Counted from the first letter of the stretch, positions 42,236 through 54,588 are shown. The stretch: DNA of 64,000 nt from Phaseolus vulgaris (GCF_000499845.2 NC_023759.2:35712464-35776463); one strand, 5' to 3'. Notes: a model not told the origin generated them from the letters alone. A program made the numbers and translations.

Positions 42236-45200
42236 AAAAAACCCAAAGCTGCTGGCAGAGTTTTTGCTATTAGTGGAGCTGAAGCTTCACAGTCTGATAG
42301 CCTTGTTAGAGGTATTTGTTCTATCCTTGGAACACAATTATCTGTATTGTTTGATTCTGGGGCAACCCATTCTTTTATATCTTTTGATTGTGCTAAGAAA
42401 CTTAAGTTGCCAATCCGAGAATTAGAATTTGAGTTGGTGGTATCTACACCAACAGAAGGTATTATAGTAACTTCTTCCATGTGTGTTGAGTGTCCAGTAA
42501 TTATAGATGGGCAGAGATACAAGATCAACATGATTTGTATACCTCTAAAAGATTTGGAGGTTATATTGGGAATGGATTGGTTGTCTACTAATCATATCCT
42601 TATAGATTGTGGTCGGAAGAAGTTAATTTTCCCTAAATTAGAAGGAATGCAGGTTATCTCAGCTCATCAGTTTGAGAGAGAGATACGAGAAGGTGCAGAA
42701 TGTTTTATGCTCTTGGCTTGTTCTATAGTTACTGATAAAGTACAAAAAGATATGTTTGTAGTTCAGGAGTTTATGGATGTCTTTCCTGATGAGATTCCTG
42801 GACTTCCACCTAAAAGAGAGATAGAGTTTGCAATAGACTTGATTCCCAGAGCAGGCCCCGTGTCAATTTCTCGATATCGGATGGCACCAGCGGAGTTAGC
42901 TGAATTGAAGAAACAACTAGAAGACTTATTGGAGAAGCAATTCATTCAACCTAGTGTTTCTCCATGGGGAGCTCCAGTGCTATTAGTGAAGAAGAAAGAT
43001 GGTTTGTCACGTCTATGCATAGATTACAGACAATTAAACAAGTTAACAATAAAGAATAAATATCCTCTTCCTAGAATTGATGACTTGATAGATCAGTTGC
43101 ATGGGGCAGTTGTCTTTTCTAAGATAGATCTGCGCTCAGGTTATCACCAAATTTCAGTGAAAGTGGAAGATGTTCAGAAGACTGCTTTTAGATCAAGGTA
43201 TGGTCACTATGAATTTCTGGTTATGCCATTTGGGGTGACTAATGCTCCAGCTATTTTCATGGATTATATGAATCGGATATTCAGACCTTTTCTTGATAAG
43301 TTTGTGGTAGTGTTCATCGATGACATCTTGATCTATTCTCGTACAAGGGAAGAACATACAGAACATCTTAGAATCGTCCTGAACATTTTGAGAGAAAAAC
43401 AGTTATATGCTAAACTTTCAAAATGTGACTTCTGGATGTCAGAAATACAATTTTTAGGACATGTCATCTCTGCACAGGGAATATCAGTAGATCCTTCTAA
43501 AGTGGAGGTTGTACTTCAGTGGGAACGTCCTAAAACAGTTACAGAAATTAGAAGCTTTGTCGGGTTAGTAAGATATTACAGGAGATTTATAGAAGGCTTT
43601 TCTAAAATAGTGGCTCCTTTGACCCAATTAACTAGAAAGGATCATCCTTTTGCATGTTATGAACAATGTGAGAAAAGCTTTGAAGAGTTGAAAAGAAGGT
43701 TGACTAATGCTCCTGTATTGATAATCCCTGATACCAATCAGTCTTTTGAAGTTTTCTGTGATGCTTCCTATCAGGGATTGGGTTGTGTTCTGATGCAGAA
43801 TAAGAAAGTTGTTGCCCACGCTTCTCGTCAGTTAAAGGTGCATGAAAGAAATTATCCAACTCATGATCTAGAATTGGAAGCAGTTGTCTTTGATTTAAAA
43901 ATATGGAGACATTTTCTTTACGAAGTTAGTTTTAATGTGTTCAGTGATCATAAAAGCTTGAAGTATTTGTTTGATCATAAGGAGTTAAATATGAGGCAGA
44001 GGAGATGGATTGAATTTTTAAAAGACTATGATTTCCAGCTAATATATCATCATGGGAAGGCAAATGTTGTTGCAGATGCGTTGAGTCGTAAAAAGATACA
44101 AATGTCGTCGCTTATGATTAGAGAGCTAACATTGATTGAAGATTTCAGAAGTATGAATTTGGAGGTTTCCATGTCTTCAAATTGCATTAGTTGTAATACA
44201 CTTGTTATAACTAATGAATTTCTGGAGAAGGTGAAGGAGAAGCAGTTGGAAGATTCAAAATTTAAGAACTTCATGAGCTTATTAAATACTGACAAAGCTA
44301 AAGACTTATCTTTAGGAGTGGATGGTATTTTGAGATTCAAAAATAGAATATGTATACCAGAAGATAATGAACTAAAGCAAACTCAGTTTACATCCAGGAA
44401 TGACCAAGATGTATCAAGATCTCAAGAAGTCTTATTGGTAGCATGGCATGAAGAATGATGTAGCTAAGTTTGTAGCTGCTTGCCTGACTTGTCAGAAATC
44501 AAAGATTGAACATCAACGGCCTGGAGGCATGTTAACTCAGTTAGACATTCCAGTGTGGAAGTGGGACAGTATCTCAATGGATTTTGTTACCCACTTACCA
44601 CGTACTTTGCGGAAGCATGACTCTGTTTGGGTCATAGTGGACAGGCTAACAAAGACGGCACACTTCCTACCTATAGACTTGAGAATCTCTATGCAGAAGT
44701 TGGCCCAGATTTACATAGATGAAATAGTCAGATTGCATGGTGTACCCTCCAGCATAGTTTCAGATAGAGATCCCAGATTCACCTCCAGATTCTGGCAAAC
44801 ACTTCAAGAAGCTTTGGGGACTAAACTCAGACTTAGTTCAGCGTACCATCCTCAAACTGATGGACAATCAGAGAGAACTATCCAGTCCTTAAAGGATTTG
44901 CTTAGGACTTGTGTGTTAGATCATTTGGGCAGTTGGGATGAAATTCTACCTTTGGTAGAGTTCACTTACAATAACAGTTACCAAGCTAGCATAGGAATGG
45001 CTCCTTTCGAGGCATTGTATGGAAGAAAGTGCAGGACACCTTTGTGCTGGTTTCAGGATGGTGAAAGTGTGTTAATTGGACCAGAATTAATACAACAAAC
45101 CAATGAGAAAGTCAAAATGATTCAGGAAAGATTGAAAACATCTCTCAGCAGGAAAGATTGAAAACATCTCTCAGCAGGCAAAAATCTTACGCAGATAAAA

Positions 45201-45660
45201 GAAGAAGACCTTTAGAATTCTGTGCGGGTGAGCATGTCTTTTTGAGAGTTACATCGTTCACTGGTGTAGGAAGAGCATTCAAATCCAAGAAATTGACTCC
45301 TAAGTTCATAGGACCTTATCAAATTCTCAGGAGAATAGGCCCTGTGGCTTATGAAATTGCTTTGCCTCCTCCTTTAGCTAACATTCACAATATTTTCCAT
45401 GTATCCCAACTAAGAAAGTATGTATCTGACCCTAGCCACATTCTAGAGTCTGATTCCATCCAGGTGAATGAAAATCTGTCATTTGAAGTGAAGCCAATCA
45501 GAATTTTAGATTCATAAGTGAAACACCTTCGTGGAAGAAGTATTCCCATGGTGAAAGTATTGTGGGATCTCATCTCCGGAGATTCCACTTGGGAAATTGA
45601 ACAGGAGATACGAGCATCATACCCTAATCTCTTTCTTGGTAAGTTCATTTTCGATGACGA
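42230..45660 (+). pseudogene. pol: Tekay Pol (protease, reverse transcriptase, RNase H, integrase, chromodomain)
   Basis: One 774-codon open frame (42134-44458) holds protease ([14 protein letters not shown]), reverse transcriptase ([10 protein letters not shown], catalytic FIDD at about 43315-43326, FLGHVIS) and RNase H ([29 protein letters not shown]). The frame is then lost: a deletion near 44380 removes the linker and part of the integrase zinc region, and a TAG replaces a tryptophan near 44440. The integrase core (SMDFVTHLP, VSDRDPRF, GQSERT: D, D, E all present) is open from 44448 to 45161. A 26-bp tandem duplication (45123-45174) shifts the frame again before the C-terminal part and chromodomain (45158-45640), which itself has a stop at 45515. 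Confidence 0.92.
45123..45174 (+). repeat. 26-bp tandem duplication in integrase
   Basis: CAGGAAAGATTGAAAACATC begins each of two identical 26-bp units (45123-45148 and 45149-45174). Since 26 is not divisible by three it breaks the pol frame. Confidence 0.92.
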
Positions 45661-45682
45661 AATTTTTTGTAGTTGGAGATAA

Positions 45683-47078
45683 TGTAACATCACTTTTTTA
45701 AAAGAACAGAAACCGAACCCTCCCTCTGCACACATTTCTTTTCTTCCTTATCTCCATTTCTCTCTCTCTCTCTCTCTCCATATTCTCTTCTCTCCCTCTC
45801 CTTTAATTTCTCTCCCAATCTTCATCTATTTTAGAATCTGATCATACCACGTTGTAGCTGAGGAGTTAAGGAACATTTCAACCTAATCAGATTTTCAAAC
45901 AGAGTAAGTTCATTTTTACTCTAAATATCCTTTGTTCTCTGTTTTTCCATAGGATTTAGTCATCAATCTTGGTGGGGTCAGTTGAGAAGTTTAATCCTCT
46001 CAACTTATTCTATTATATACTGAAATTTTGTTCTGTTTGGATAATTTGCATTAGGCCCGTAAATCTTGAAGCTTATCCAAACGGTGGGGAATAAAATTCT
46101 AAAAGTTGCTTGGAAAACAAGCAATTGAGGTAAGGGAAGCTAAATTTATATTTTAATAGAACCCTAGGCCAGAAGATCTGGATGTGGAAGGGACGTGGTC
46201 CCAATATTCAATTTCTCTTGCAGGGATGTTGTGTGTTTATATATATTGGATTGTTTGTTTATATATTATTTAAATTTGCGGAAATATTCGGTTTTGATGA
46301 TTTAGTATTAAAGTGTTATTTTTTTTATGTCAAATAAAATTTTGAATGTTGTGGATCGTATTTGGAATGATATTGTATGATGAAATGGTGTGAAATTGAA
46401 TTCATACATTTGGGATAATGTATGGACTGATGTTTGATGTGTATTAAGTATTGATGCCTATGTGGTAACAGAGATCTCCGAGCTTCACTAATGATCTAAG
46501 TCACATAGACTAAGATATCAGGTGGTGAGAAGCTGATGGGGGAGTTCATGCACACCGTGACATATGAGATGCACGACTTGGGTTATTGAACTTACCCTGA
46601 TCCTTTCTGTTGGATCAGGTGTTAGTCTCTGGTAGGACTTACTTAATACGGGTCTTCCGGAAGACGTTGTTTGTTGAATATCTTGGATGTGTAGATCCAT
46701 GTGAGATCTATGTGATTGTTTTAATGTTGTGAATTGAAGAAGATTGTATAATTTGAGAAATTGATCATGTAACTTGGTTTTCTCTTTTGATTTAACTGCG
46801 TATATTATAAAATTCTATTTTTACTAGCTTTCCCTTGCTTTTTTTGTTGTGTTTGAACTGCGATGACTGTACTGTACTACGTACACGAGCATATGATCTT
46901 ACAGGTGTCTGAGGATCAGAAGAGTTTTAAGGCGTTGATTTTGAAACTTATATTGTAAATATTTGTATTTCTATATGTCCTAATCACGTATTAGGAATGT
47001 TTTGAAAAACTGTAAGCTTGTATAGAAATATGTAGAACCGGTATTGTAATAGTTATATGTAAATTATGGGGTGTTACA
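45683..47078 (+). repeat. 3' LTR of the Tekay element (1396 bp)
   Basis: Starts TGTAACATCACTT after the purine-rich GTTGGAGATAA and ends GGGGTGTTACA. It has a longer CT run near 45760 than the 5' LTR. Confidence 0.92.
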
Positions 47079-47297
47079 TTTAATGGTATCAGAGCGGTTC
47101 ATCCTTAGGATAACCTGAGGGTAATGGGTTTATTTTGTTTCTCTTGCGTGTAGATTTTTGTTTAAGTCTAGCCTCAAGACTTAGTTAAAAGTTTCTAATA
47201 AGATGTTTGATAAAGTTGTTTTTCTTGAAATTTTGTTTATGTTGGAGTCAAGTTAATTGTTATGAATAAAGATGAAAGTATTAAGAATGAAAAGAAT
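47079..47297 (+). repeat. Second copy of the Tekay primer site and leader after the 3' LTR
   Basis: The sequence from the primer binding site (TGGTATCAGAGCGG) to AAAAGAAT matches 40800-41017 almost base for base. It stops abruptly where the inner inverted repeat arm begins. This indicates a former LTR-internal-LTR-internal tandem array, now truncated. Confidence 0.9.
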
Positions 47298-50066
47298 CTA
47301 TATAGTTTTTTTTATTGGAAATGACATAGAAGAATAATTATATTTAAAATGATGTAATAATAAAATTCAATCTTATTGCAAAAATGTTATTAAAAAGTAT
47401 AATTATATTTACTAACCAGAGGAATATGTGTCTTGTTTAGGATAACTGAAGTAAACATGAATACACTTTCCTAAAAGATTAAAATTATAATTTACATTAT
47501 TTGATTGAAATTTATAATTTAAATTATATTATCATTAAAAACTAATTTAGATTCTATTAAAAAAATAAAATTTTAAAGCAAAATAAATCCATATTTTAAA
47601 TTTAGGAATACTAGCATGATGAAATTACCTGAAATTTAGGTAAACATAAATGGGATAAAAATCCTCATTATTTAGGCGATAAAAACTCTCATGAAATCTC
47701 ATAAATAAGATTAGTTGAAAATGCTAACTTTTCTTTACACTATCATGTAAGGATGACAATGGGGTGGTTCATGTGGATTGATCCACAACCCACTACAAAA
47801 AAAGTGTGGGACAAATTCACTAATCTAACTCGTCGACCCGCTTAGTCTGACTCGCATAATTCACACCCTGGATGAACCAACACTGAAGTGGGTTGGTCCG
47901 CTGTCCCGCATAAATTAAAAATAGTAATTCTTTTTTTTTTTTAAAAATCATACCCCATTCATTTATTATTGTAGTTTTATTTTATTTTATTTTAAAAAAA
48001 AATCATGTACTAAAAACAGAATGTTTTATTTTAATCATCTAAAGGAGTTAATATTAGAGTGACAATGAATTTAGTTTTAAGTAAAATATTATATTTAAAA
48101 GTTGTTAATAAAAAATAATATAAAGAAGAGATTTCAATAAGATAGTTAAAAAATTAGTCATCTTCATTAAAATATTTTGTTGCAAAATTTTGATAAGATA
48201 CTCTTATACTTTTACATACATATGTGGGAAAAATATATGCAAAACAAAACTTTAATTATTTTTAATCAAACCTTCTAACAATCCTTATACTTGAATTCAT
48301 AATTTTATCTTAATTAAATGAATTGAAATAAGAATAAAATTTTAATTTTCAGCTGTGGGAATAAGTTTTTTTTATAATTAATGAAATTTTAATTTTTGAA
48401 AAAAAAAATGTTTTTCTTATGCGGGTTGACCCGTAGATTACCTCTTATTCGGGGTGGGTCAGTGAAATGAACTCACACTTCTTACGCGGGGTGAGCCAAC
48501 CCGATCTGCATTTTGTGGGCCAAACGTGAAATAGATCCAAGACGGACCTATACAAGACGAGTCACCCTCTACTCTCATGCAACACATATACAAATCTTGT
48601 TATAAATGTTTAAGATATAAATATAAAAAAAAAATTAACAAGTCATATAACTTTTTTTTAGTGATTATATAAATTAAAAAAGAAATGCAAGTGCAATTAA
48701 TTAAGCCAAGTGGAAACATGCAATGTTTGTTCTTGAACATTAATTATGTAGAGAGGGAGACATTGAGGGAAGAGAGACCAGACCTCTTATGGCTGTATTA
48801 GTAACTAGAATGATAAACAGGAATATTATTGGAGTCATGGAATTTTCCAACTTCACTCAGACTTAGCCATGTGGGATAATAGTTAAGGAGAGAGAATAAC
48901 TGGACTCCTGTGTGGCAATTTCGGCTTCGTTTGTTTGTGTTTTATTTATCTATTTCCATAATTTTTTTTAATTCTAAAACTATCTTTATAAAAAATATGC
49001 TGATTTTTTTTTTCATTTTCAAATTATATAATTCATAAACCTTCTGAATTTTATAATTCAGAATATAATTTATATTTTAAATTGTAGAATTTCCAAATAT
49101 AAAAATATATTTTAAATTGTAAAATTTAAAAGATATTTTATGATTTAAAAAAATTAAATTAATATTTTTATAAAAAAAATATCGAGATGAGGAAGAAGAT
49201 ACGAAGTGCAGAAAGAAAATGTCATGTTTATATAGATAAATAAGACAAATTTTTTTTCAAAAAGAGATATTTACAAAACGATTTAAAAAAATTCTTTGAA
49301 AATTATTTTTAGAAATAGACATATTTCTAAAACAAGTTAGAATTCATTTTCTAAATAACTGAAAACATAAATATAATATATGTATAATGTTATTTTAAAT
49401 ATAATATATTATATGATACACAATTATAATGGTATTTCCAAATATAATATATTATATAAATTTATAATATATGATCATTTATGTAAATAAGTTTTAATAC
49501 TTATTATTTTTTAAAAGTTCAAAATTTGGTTTTGGAGAGATGAAATTCTAACTTATTTTAGAAACAAGTATATTGTATTGGCTGAGATTTTTATGCAATT
49601 TTTCCACTAAGACTTCCTTTTTAGTATTCAAAACAATGAATAAGGTTCTGAAGTTGTAGCTAGGTAGTTTCCCTTGAATGGAAGGATACATGCACCTTAG
49701 AAACACAAACTTTGTACTTATGTTTTGATTGGTCATGGTGTATTATAACTGCTTCAGTGTACTATTATTTGCGGTTCCGACAAAAAACTTTTTAGGCCTG
49801 TTATGACTTTTTAAACAAAATTAATTATTATAACCATAACATGAAAAAATATTAAATATATAAAAATACTAATCAATAGGTGCATGTTGCACAAGTGGTG
49901 GTGGTTAATATCACACAAATGTTTTCAAAATTTAAGTATCATAATACTTTTAAATATAATGACAACTATGATGATCACATATATAATTAAACATGAAAGG
50001 ATAAACTCATATAAATCAAAACATAGTATCATATAATATTATTATTATCATCGTATAATAATTATG
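47297..50066 (-). repeat. Inner inverted repeat, right arm
   Basis: Reverse complement of 34346-36084, with an 824-bp TIR element (47748-48571) and some extra sequence around it. Inner end TCTATATAGTTTTTTTTATT, outer end TATAATAATTATG. Confidence 0.88.
47748..48571. mobile_element. TIR element (MITE-like), about 824 bp
   Basis: Starts TAAGGATGACAATGGGGTGG and ends GACGAGTCACCCTCTA; the termini are weak inverted repeats. Flanked by CTATCATG (47740-47747) and CTCTCATG (48572-48579), an 8-bp duplication with one mismatch, as expected for hAT-type elements. Terminal regions have GGGTTGACCCG-type words and the centre is A+T-rich, similar in design to 38067-38764. It is absent from the left arm, so it inserted after the inverted duplication. 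Confidence 0.6.
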
Positions 50067-50525
50067 TTCATTATAAATATGAATATTAATATACTCACAT
50101 TTCGTCACATAATATGTTTTATGATTAAATGTAAGATATTTTTTAAAAGACTCTAAATTAGGATAAACAAGTATATTTAGAAGTTAATATCTCATTTGTA
50201 CATTCTAAATCCAATAGAGTTTAATTGACCTATGTTCTTATATTAAGGTGGCCAAAATATTACTATCAAACTAAATGTAAGTTGTTTTTTTTAGATTCTA
50301 CATAATGCATTGTCACATTTATCATCCAATGTTTGATATCATCATAGGTATATTTACACCACCTATCAAGGACTATGCAGACCACCTATCTACGACCATC
50401 CATATAGGATAAAACCTTATATACTTATATAGAAAAACATATATATATATATATGTGTTATGTATTTCAAATTTAATACACAACATAAACATCTCAACAT
50501 ATTATTTCCTTCCTAAAAATAACTA
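50067..50525. other. No gene recognised
   Basis: A+T-rich, no ORF; a short (AT)n run near 50441-50455. Confidence 0.5.
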
Positions 50526-50530
50526 TGTTC

Positions 50531-50936
50531 TGTTGGATTAGGATTCCTTAATCATATAATGAAACGTGAATAATGATTAAATAATATCCGGTAGACCCGT
50601 GATCGTATGGCTGAGAGACGAAGACATGATCTTGATCGGGTTCCCCTTTAGGGTGTATCGCTTAGAATGGAATTATGTGAGTAGAGAGACAAAGAGATGA
50701 GAGGCTTGAAAATCCCTTAAAGGAATGAGTTTCGGTCGTGTGATGTTAGAATATGAGGGTGTCTCTTTAGTTGTTTGGTAATCTCTATTTATAATATACC
50801 TAAGGGGAAACCCTAATTATTTATGGTAAGAGTAATTACGTCCATCAAGTAATTACCAATAATATAATAGGATAAATATGGTAATTGATCAATTAATAAG
50901 ATAAATAATCGTGAGGTGCCACATAATATTCTTACA
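50531..50936. mobile_element. Solo LTR, 406 bp
   Basis: Ends TGTTGGATTAGG...ATTCTTACA, flanked by a perfect 5-bp duplication TGTTC (50526-50530 and 50937-50941). No internal region. The family is not recognised; orientation is taken as unknown although a TATA-like word lies near 50790 on the plus strand. Confidence 0.8.
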
Positions 50937-50999
50937 TGTTCATCACACATCACATGTCATATCACAATCATACCATCACAAATTTTCATTCATACATAT

Positions 51000-51239
51000 C
51001 ACTACAAGGAAATGTACAACTAGCTGCAAAAAAAAGTGGCGGTGCACTTGTGGACACTAAATATTGTCAGCTAAGCCTTCACAATTAAAGAAAATAAAAT
51101 AAAGTGTGGGAAAGCGTGGGTTATACTCACGCAAACTTAAAAAAATAAAATAATAATAATAATAATAAAAATTTAATTTTTTGAAGGTTAAACTCACGAT
51201 ATGTCTACTTAATTTTGAAGGTTAAACCCACGCTATGAC
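51000..51239 (+). mobile_element. Left end of a CACTA element, cut by a copia LTR
   Basis: Starts CACTACAAGGAAATG with AAGTGGCGGTG shortly after, as in the element at 24575. Imperfect direct repeats of GAAGGTTAAACTCACG occur near 51183 and 51218. The copia LTR begins at 51240. Confidence 0.5.
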
Positions 51240-53063
51240 TGTTGGGTTTAATAGTGCCAAAGTTCAAGAGGGGGGGTGAATTGACCTTTTAAAACTTTCT
51301 CGCAGAAACAGTGTTTAACCCAGTTTTACAGAAAATAAATCGATTTATGTGAAAATGAACAAATTTATTTCAGCACTGTTTTTCTGTTTGAAACGCTTTT
51401 AATACAGCAAGGTTAATCACAAGACTATGCAAATAGTTTTTCCAGATGTACACACACAGATATCAGATTGAAAAACAGTGAAACACAAAACAGCAAGCTT
51501 TAATTTCAAGCAAGTGATTAAGATTCAATTGATAGCATGCTAGTTAATTAAGTGACCTTTGCAAACAACCTGTTCCAATGGCTTTTAACAGACTATGAGT
51601 GTTCTTCTTGATGTCAAGCAATTTTCCAGAAATTAAGAACAATGAATTACAGAACAGCAAGCTTCAACTTTAAGCAATTGTTTAAGGTTCAATTAATAGC
51701 ATTGACAGTTTCTTGAGCAGCCTATCACAGTCAATCTGTTCCAATGGCTTTTAGCAGATTTTATATGTTCTTATCAGATTAAAACAACTTTTTCAGAAAT
51801 CAAGAACAGTATGCACAGTGCCCAGAAAGAACAGATTTATTTTCAATTGAACAGATTTATTTCTTTGTTGTTTTATCAATTATGCAGAAACGAAATTGCA
51901 GAGAGTGAGAGAGAATGAACACAAGCAATTATACTGGTTCACTCAACCTGAGCTACATCCAGTCTTCACCAACAACAGGTGGAAATCACTAACACACAGT
52001 ACAACCAAGTACAATTCCCACTGTTCTTGAAACCTACAAGAACTTAGGTACTTTTGCTGAAAAAACCTATTTCAGCATACACACACACCCACTCTTCAAG
52101 AACACCTATCAAGAAGAGTGTTCAACCAAACTATTACAAGAAAGAGATGTGAAACGACTACACCTGATTGAGGATACACAGATTTGCCTTAAACCAGTAG
52201 GCAAGATTGCTAGAACAGTAGCAGCACCTCACACCAAGCTTTTAGAACCAAACCAAGAACAAGCACTTTGTGATTTTTTTTTAAATCTTTGAAGAGCAAA
52301 TGCTAATCCTTTGTAAACTTTTGATTCTCTGCTGTAAAACTCGGTTTTGAAAAATGTATTAACTGTTTGAATTGTTATTAAACTCAGAAAACAAGTTTGC
52401 ATTTTATAGAAAGCCAGCTTATAACAGAATTTTGAAAAACAGTTAAAGCTGTTATAAAATGAACAGATTGAAAATAAAATGAACAGATTTATTTTCAAAA
52501 AGCAGTTAGAGAATTTGTTAAGATAGGAGACTTAGTCAACCATTCTGGTGTTGAGATAAAACTGAAAAACGTTTAAGCTTGACATGGCACCAGAGACAAA
52601 AAGAATCTATTCATTTACAGATGAACAGATTTATTTCTCAAAACGAAAACAGAGAAAGTTTAACAATTTAAAACTCAGTCGTTTTGAAAAGAAGAAGACT
52701 TAGTCAAAATACCTGATGCACAAAATCTAATTTTTACAAGACTTTAGCCAAGGCATCAGTGAAAAAAATGAATCTGTTTATTTAGAAAAGAACAGATTTA
52801 TTTTTATGCAGTAAACGTGTTTTTGTGTAAAACATGTGAAAAACAGTTTAAGAAAACTTATGCTTGTTCTTATCACATGGCCAGTGGTTATGAGGTGAGT
52901 TACTCAGCAAAAAGCCCACTCTTAGACAACCTGTAAGCACTACCTAGGACATACTTAAAGCAAAGCAAAAATACACATGAAATGTACATAAAAGCCTTCA
53001 TCAAACACTACATATAAGTCTTCATCAAACACAATCTTGAAGGGGCAGCAACCATCTTCAACA
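51240..53063 (-). repeat. 3' LTR of the truncated Sirevirus (1824 bp)
   Basis: Plus-strand ends TGTTGGGTTTAATAG...CATCTTCAACA. It contains at least five copies of GAACAGATTTATTT (about 51832, 51851, 52481, 52623 and 52790). Confidence 0.88.
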
Positions 53064-53073
53064 ATCTCCCCCT
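53064..53073 (-). promoter_or_regulatory. Polypurine tract of the truncated Sirevirus
   Basis: CAGGGGGAGAT on the minus strand next to the LTR; a second run (AAAGGGGGAGAAAAA) lies at 53281-53295. Confidence 0.8.
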
Positions 53074-53439
53074 GTTTGATGGAGACAAATCCCCATAGCT
53101 AACCTCATAGCTTTGTTGCTTTAAGCACTTGCACTACACCAGATTTTAAACCAGAATTGCACCGGTACTACACCAGATTTTAAACCAGAAAAAACAGCAG
53201 TATTGCATAGCATAAGACATGGTTTTAAGGTGCAGAATTAACTCCCTGTTTCAGCTAGCTTCACCTAGCATGGTGAGCTATTTTTCTCCCCCTTTGGATT
53301 CATCAAACAGCATATAAGCATAGGGAATAAAGGGATATAAAGCAAAAACCATAACCATAATAGTTCAGAAACAGAAAACCAAATTGTTCAGCATTACAGA
53401 AACTTGAAAAATGATAAAGAAAGCATTAAAAGCAGAAAA

Positions 53440-54588
53440 CTACTGATCCTTGTAGTAAAGCTCTGCAAGTTGTGCCTGAACTCCTTCAATCTGATTATCA
53501 AGGTGTTGGAACCTTGCATGAGTAGTCTCAAAGTGTGCCCTTTGTTCTGCAGACATTACATCAAGACGATACAGCACTTGCCTCTCAAACATAGACATTG
53601 GTTCTCCACGGTATTCTGGACTTTGATAGGCAACTATGGCATTTGCAGCAACTTCCTCGTGTTCAGATTGGGTAGCAGGTGAGTCATCATCCATAGGAAC
53701 AGCTTCATCCTCATCCTTATGTTCTGCTTGAGAGTCCTTCTCCTTGAGAACTACCCACTTGTTTTCAATTTTGTGGAAACCCATTTTGGTGAGAGTTGAA
53801 GTATCAATCTCACTTACAGCTTTGATAGGGTCATTTCTCTCATTTGTAACATCAATACCAAAGTAATCAATTAATTTGGAAACAAGAATAGCATAGGGAA
53901 ATCTGTAATCAGCCAACCTTTTTGACTTGAGCATGTGTTCATTGACAATGAACACCCAGTTTACCTTAATCTGGTTCATGATGCAATATAGGAGAATGAG
54001 ATCCTCTTCATGTAAGACAGCATGGTTTGTCCCTCTTGGAATCAGTTGCCAAGCTATGATGTATGCAACTAGACGTGGAGTGAGGTTCAAATGCCCTGCA
54101 TGGAACCTGTTTATACTCTCTGTAGGATTCCTCATGCAACTCTTATAATATTGCAGCTTGTTGAATTCTGAAATTCCACTGGTATTTCCTTTCCCTGCTT
54201 TTAGTCCAGCATATTTTATTCCAGCCACAGAATTCCACACCTCACTTGTGATCTTCATCTTAATTCCTTTCACATAAGAGACAACATTCTTCCCATCCAA
54301 TGTGAGGTTAGTATAAAACACCTTAACCAAGTCAGGATAAACATTACCCGTTAATTCCAGCATCTTTTTCAGTTTCTGGTGCTTCAACACAACCCTTGTT
54401 TCTACCAATTTTTCAGATTTCAGCCAGTTGAAATCCAGCACCTTGGGTATGTTGATCTGCTTTCTGCTTGTCTCGTGAATGTAGGCATTGATGCCTTCTT
54501 CATTTCCAGCGAACCATCCTTCTAATACTCCTTGAGAGGTGGTTTGCTTTCCCTTGCTTTTCTGTTTTTGTCTTGATGACGAAGCCAT
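53440..54588 (-). CDS. Sirevirus third ORF, second intact copy
   Basis: A complete 382-aa ORF that aligns over its whole length with the one at 6701-7891: basic serine-rich start (MASSSRQKQKSKGK), core from GVLEGWFAGNEEG through RLVAYIIAWQLIPRGTNHA and YFGIDVTNERND, acidic linker (EDEAVPMDDDSP) and the C-terminal EPMSMFERQVLYRLD...QLAELYY tail. No membrane segment or signal peptide is visible. The core is strongly conserved while the linker differs in sequence and length, the pattern expected of a folded domain under constraint. Function unknown. The rest of the element is gone, so the ORF survives without its pol. Confidence 0.8.
   Translation of the reverse strand: MASSSRQKQKSKGKQTTSQGVLEGWFAGNEEGINAYIHETSRKQINIPKVLDFNWLKSEKLVETRVVLKHQKLKKMLELTGNVYPDLVKVFYTNLTLDGKNVVSYVKGIKMKITSEVWNSVAGIKYAGLKAGKGNTSGISEFNKLQYYKSCMRNPTESINRFHAGHLNLTPRLVAYIIAWQLIPRGTNHAVLHEEDLILLYCIMNQIKVNWVFIVNEHMLKSKRLADYRFPYAILVSKLIDYFGIDVTNERNDPIKAVSEIDTSTLTKMGFHKIENKWVVLKEKDSQAEHKDEDEAVPMDDDSPATQSEHEEVAANAIVAYQSPEYRGEPMSMFERQVLYRLDVMSAEQRAHFETTHARFQHLDNQIEGVQAQLAELYYKDQ

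Larger units (their letters stand above)
39392..47078 (+). mobile_element. Tekay-type chromovirus (Ty3/gypsy), full length but decayed
   Basis: 5' LTR 39392-40799, primer site, gag, protease, reverse transcriptase, RNase H, integrase with C-terminal chromodomain-like region, polypurine tract and 3' LTR 45683-47078. RT-RNaseH-integrase order shows Ty3/gypsy, and the terminal VKVLW...TWEIEQEIR segment is the chromodomain type of the Tekay/Del lineage. The LTRs look nearly identical, so the insertion is not old, yet gag and pol have several stops and frameshifts. No 5-bp duplication is visible because the 3' LTR is followed by another copy of the leader, not by host DNA. Confidence 0.92.

Noticed and set aside
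50441..50455. AT dinucleotide run
   Set aside because: Ordinary microsatellite without further structure.
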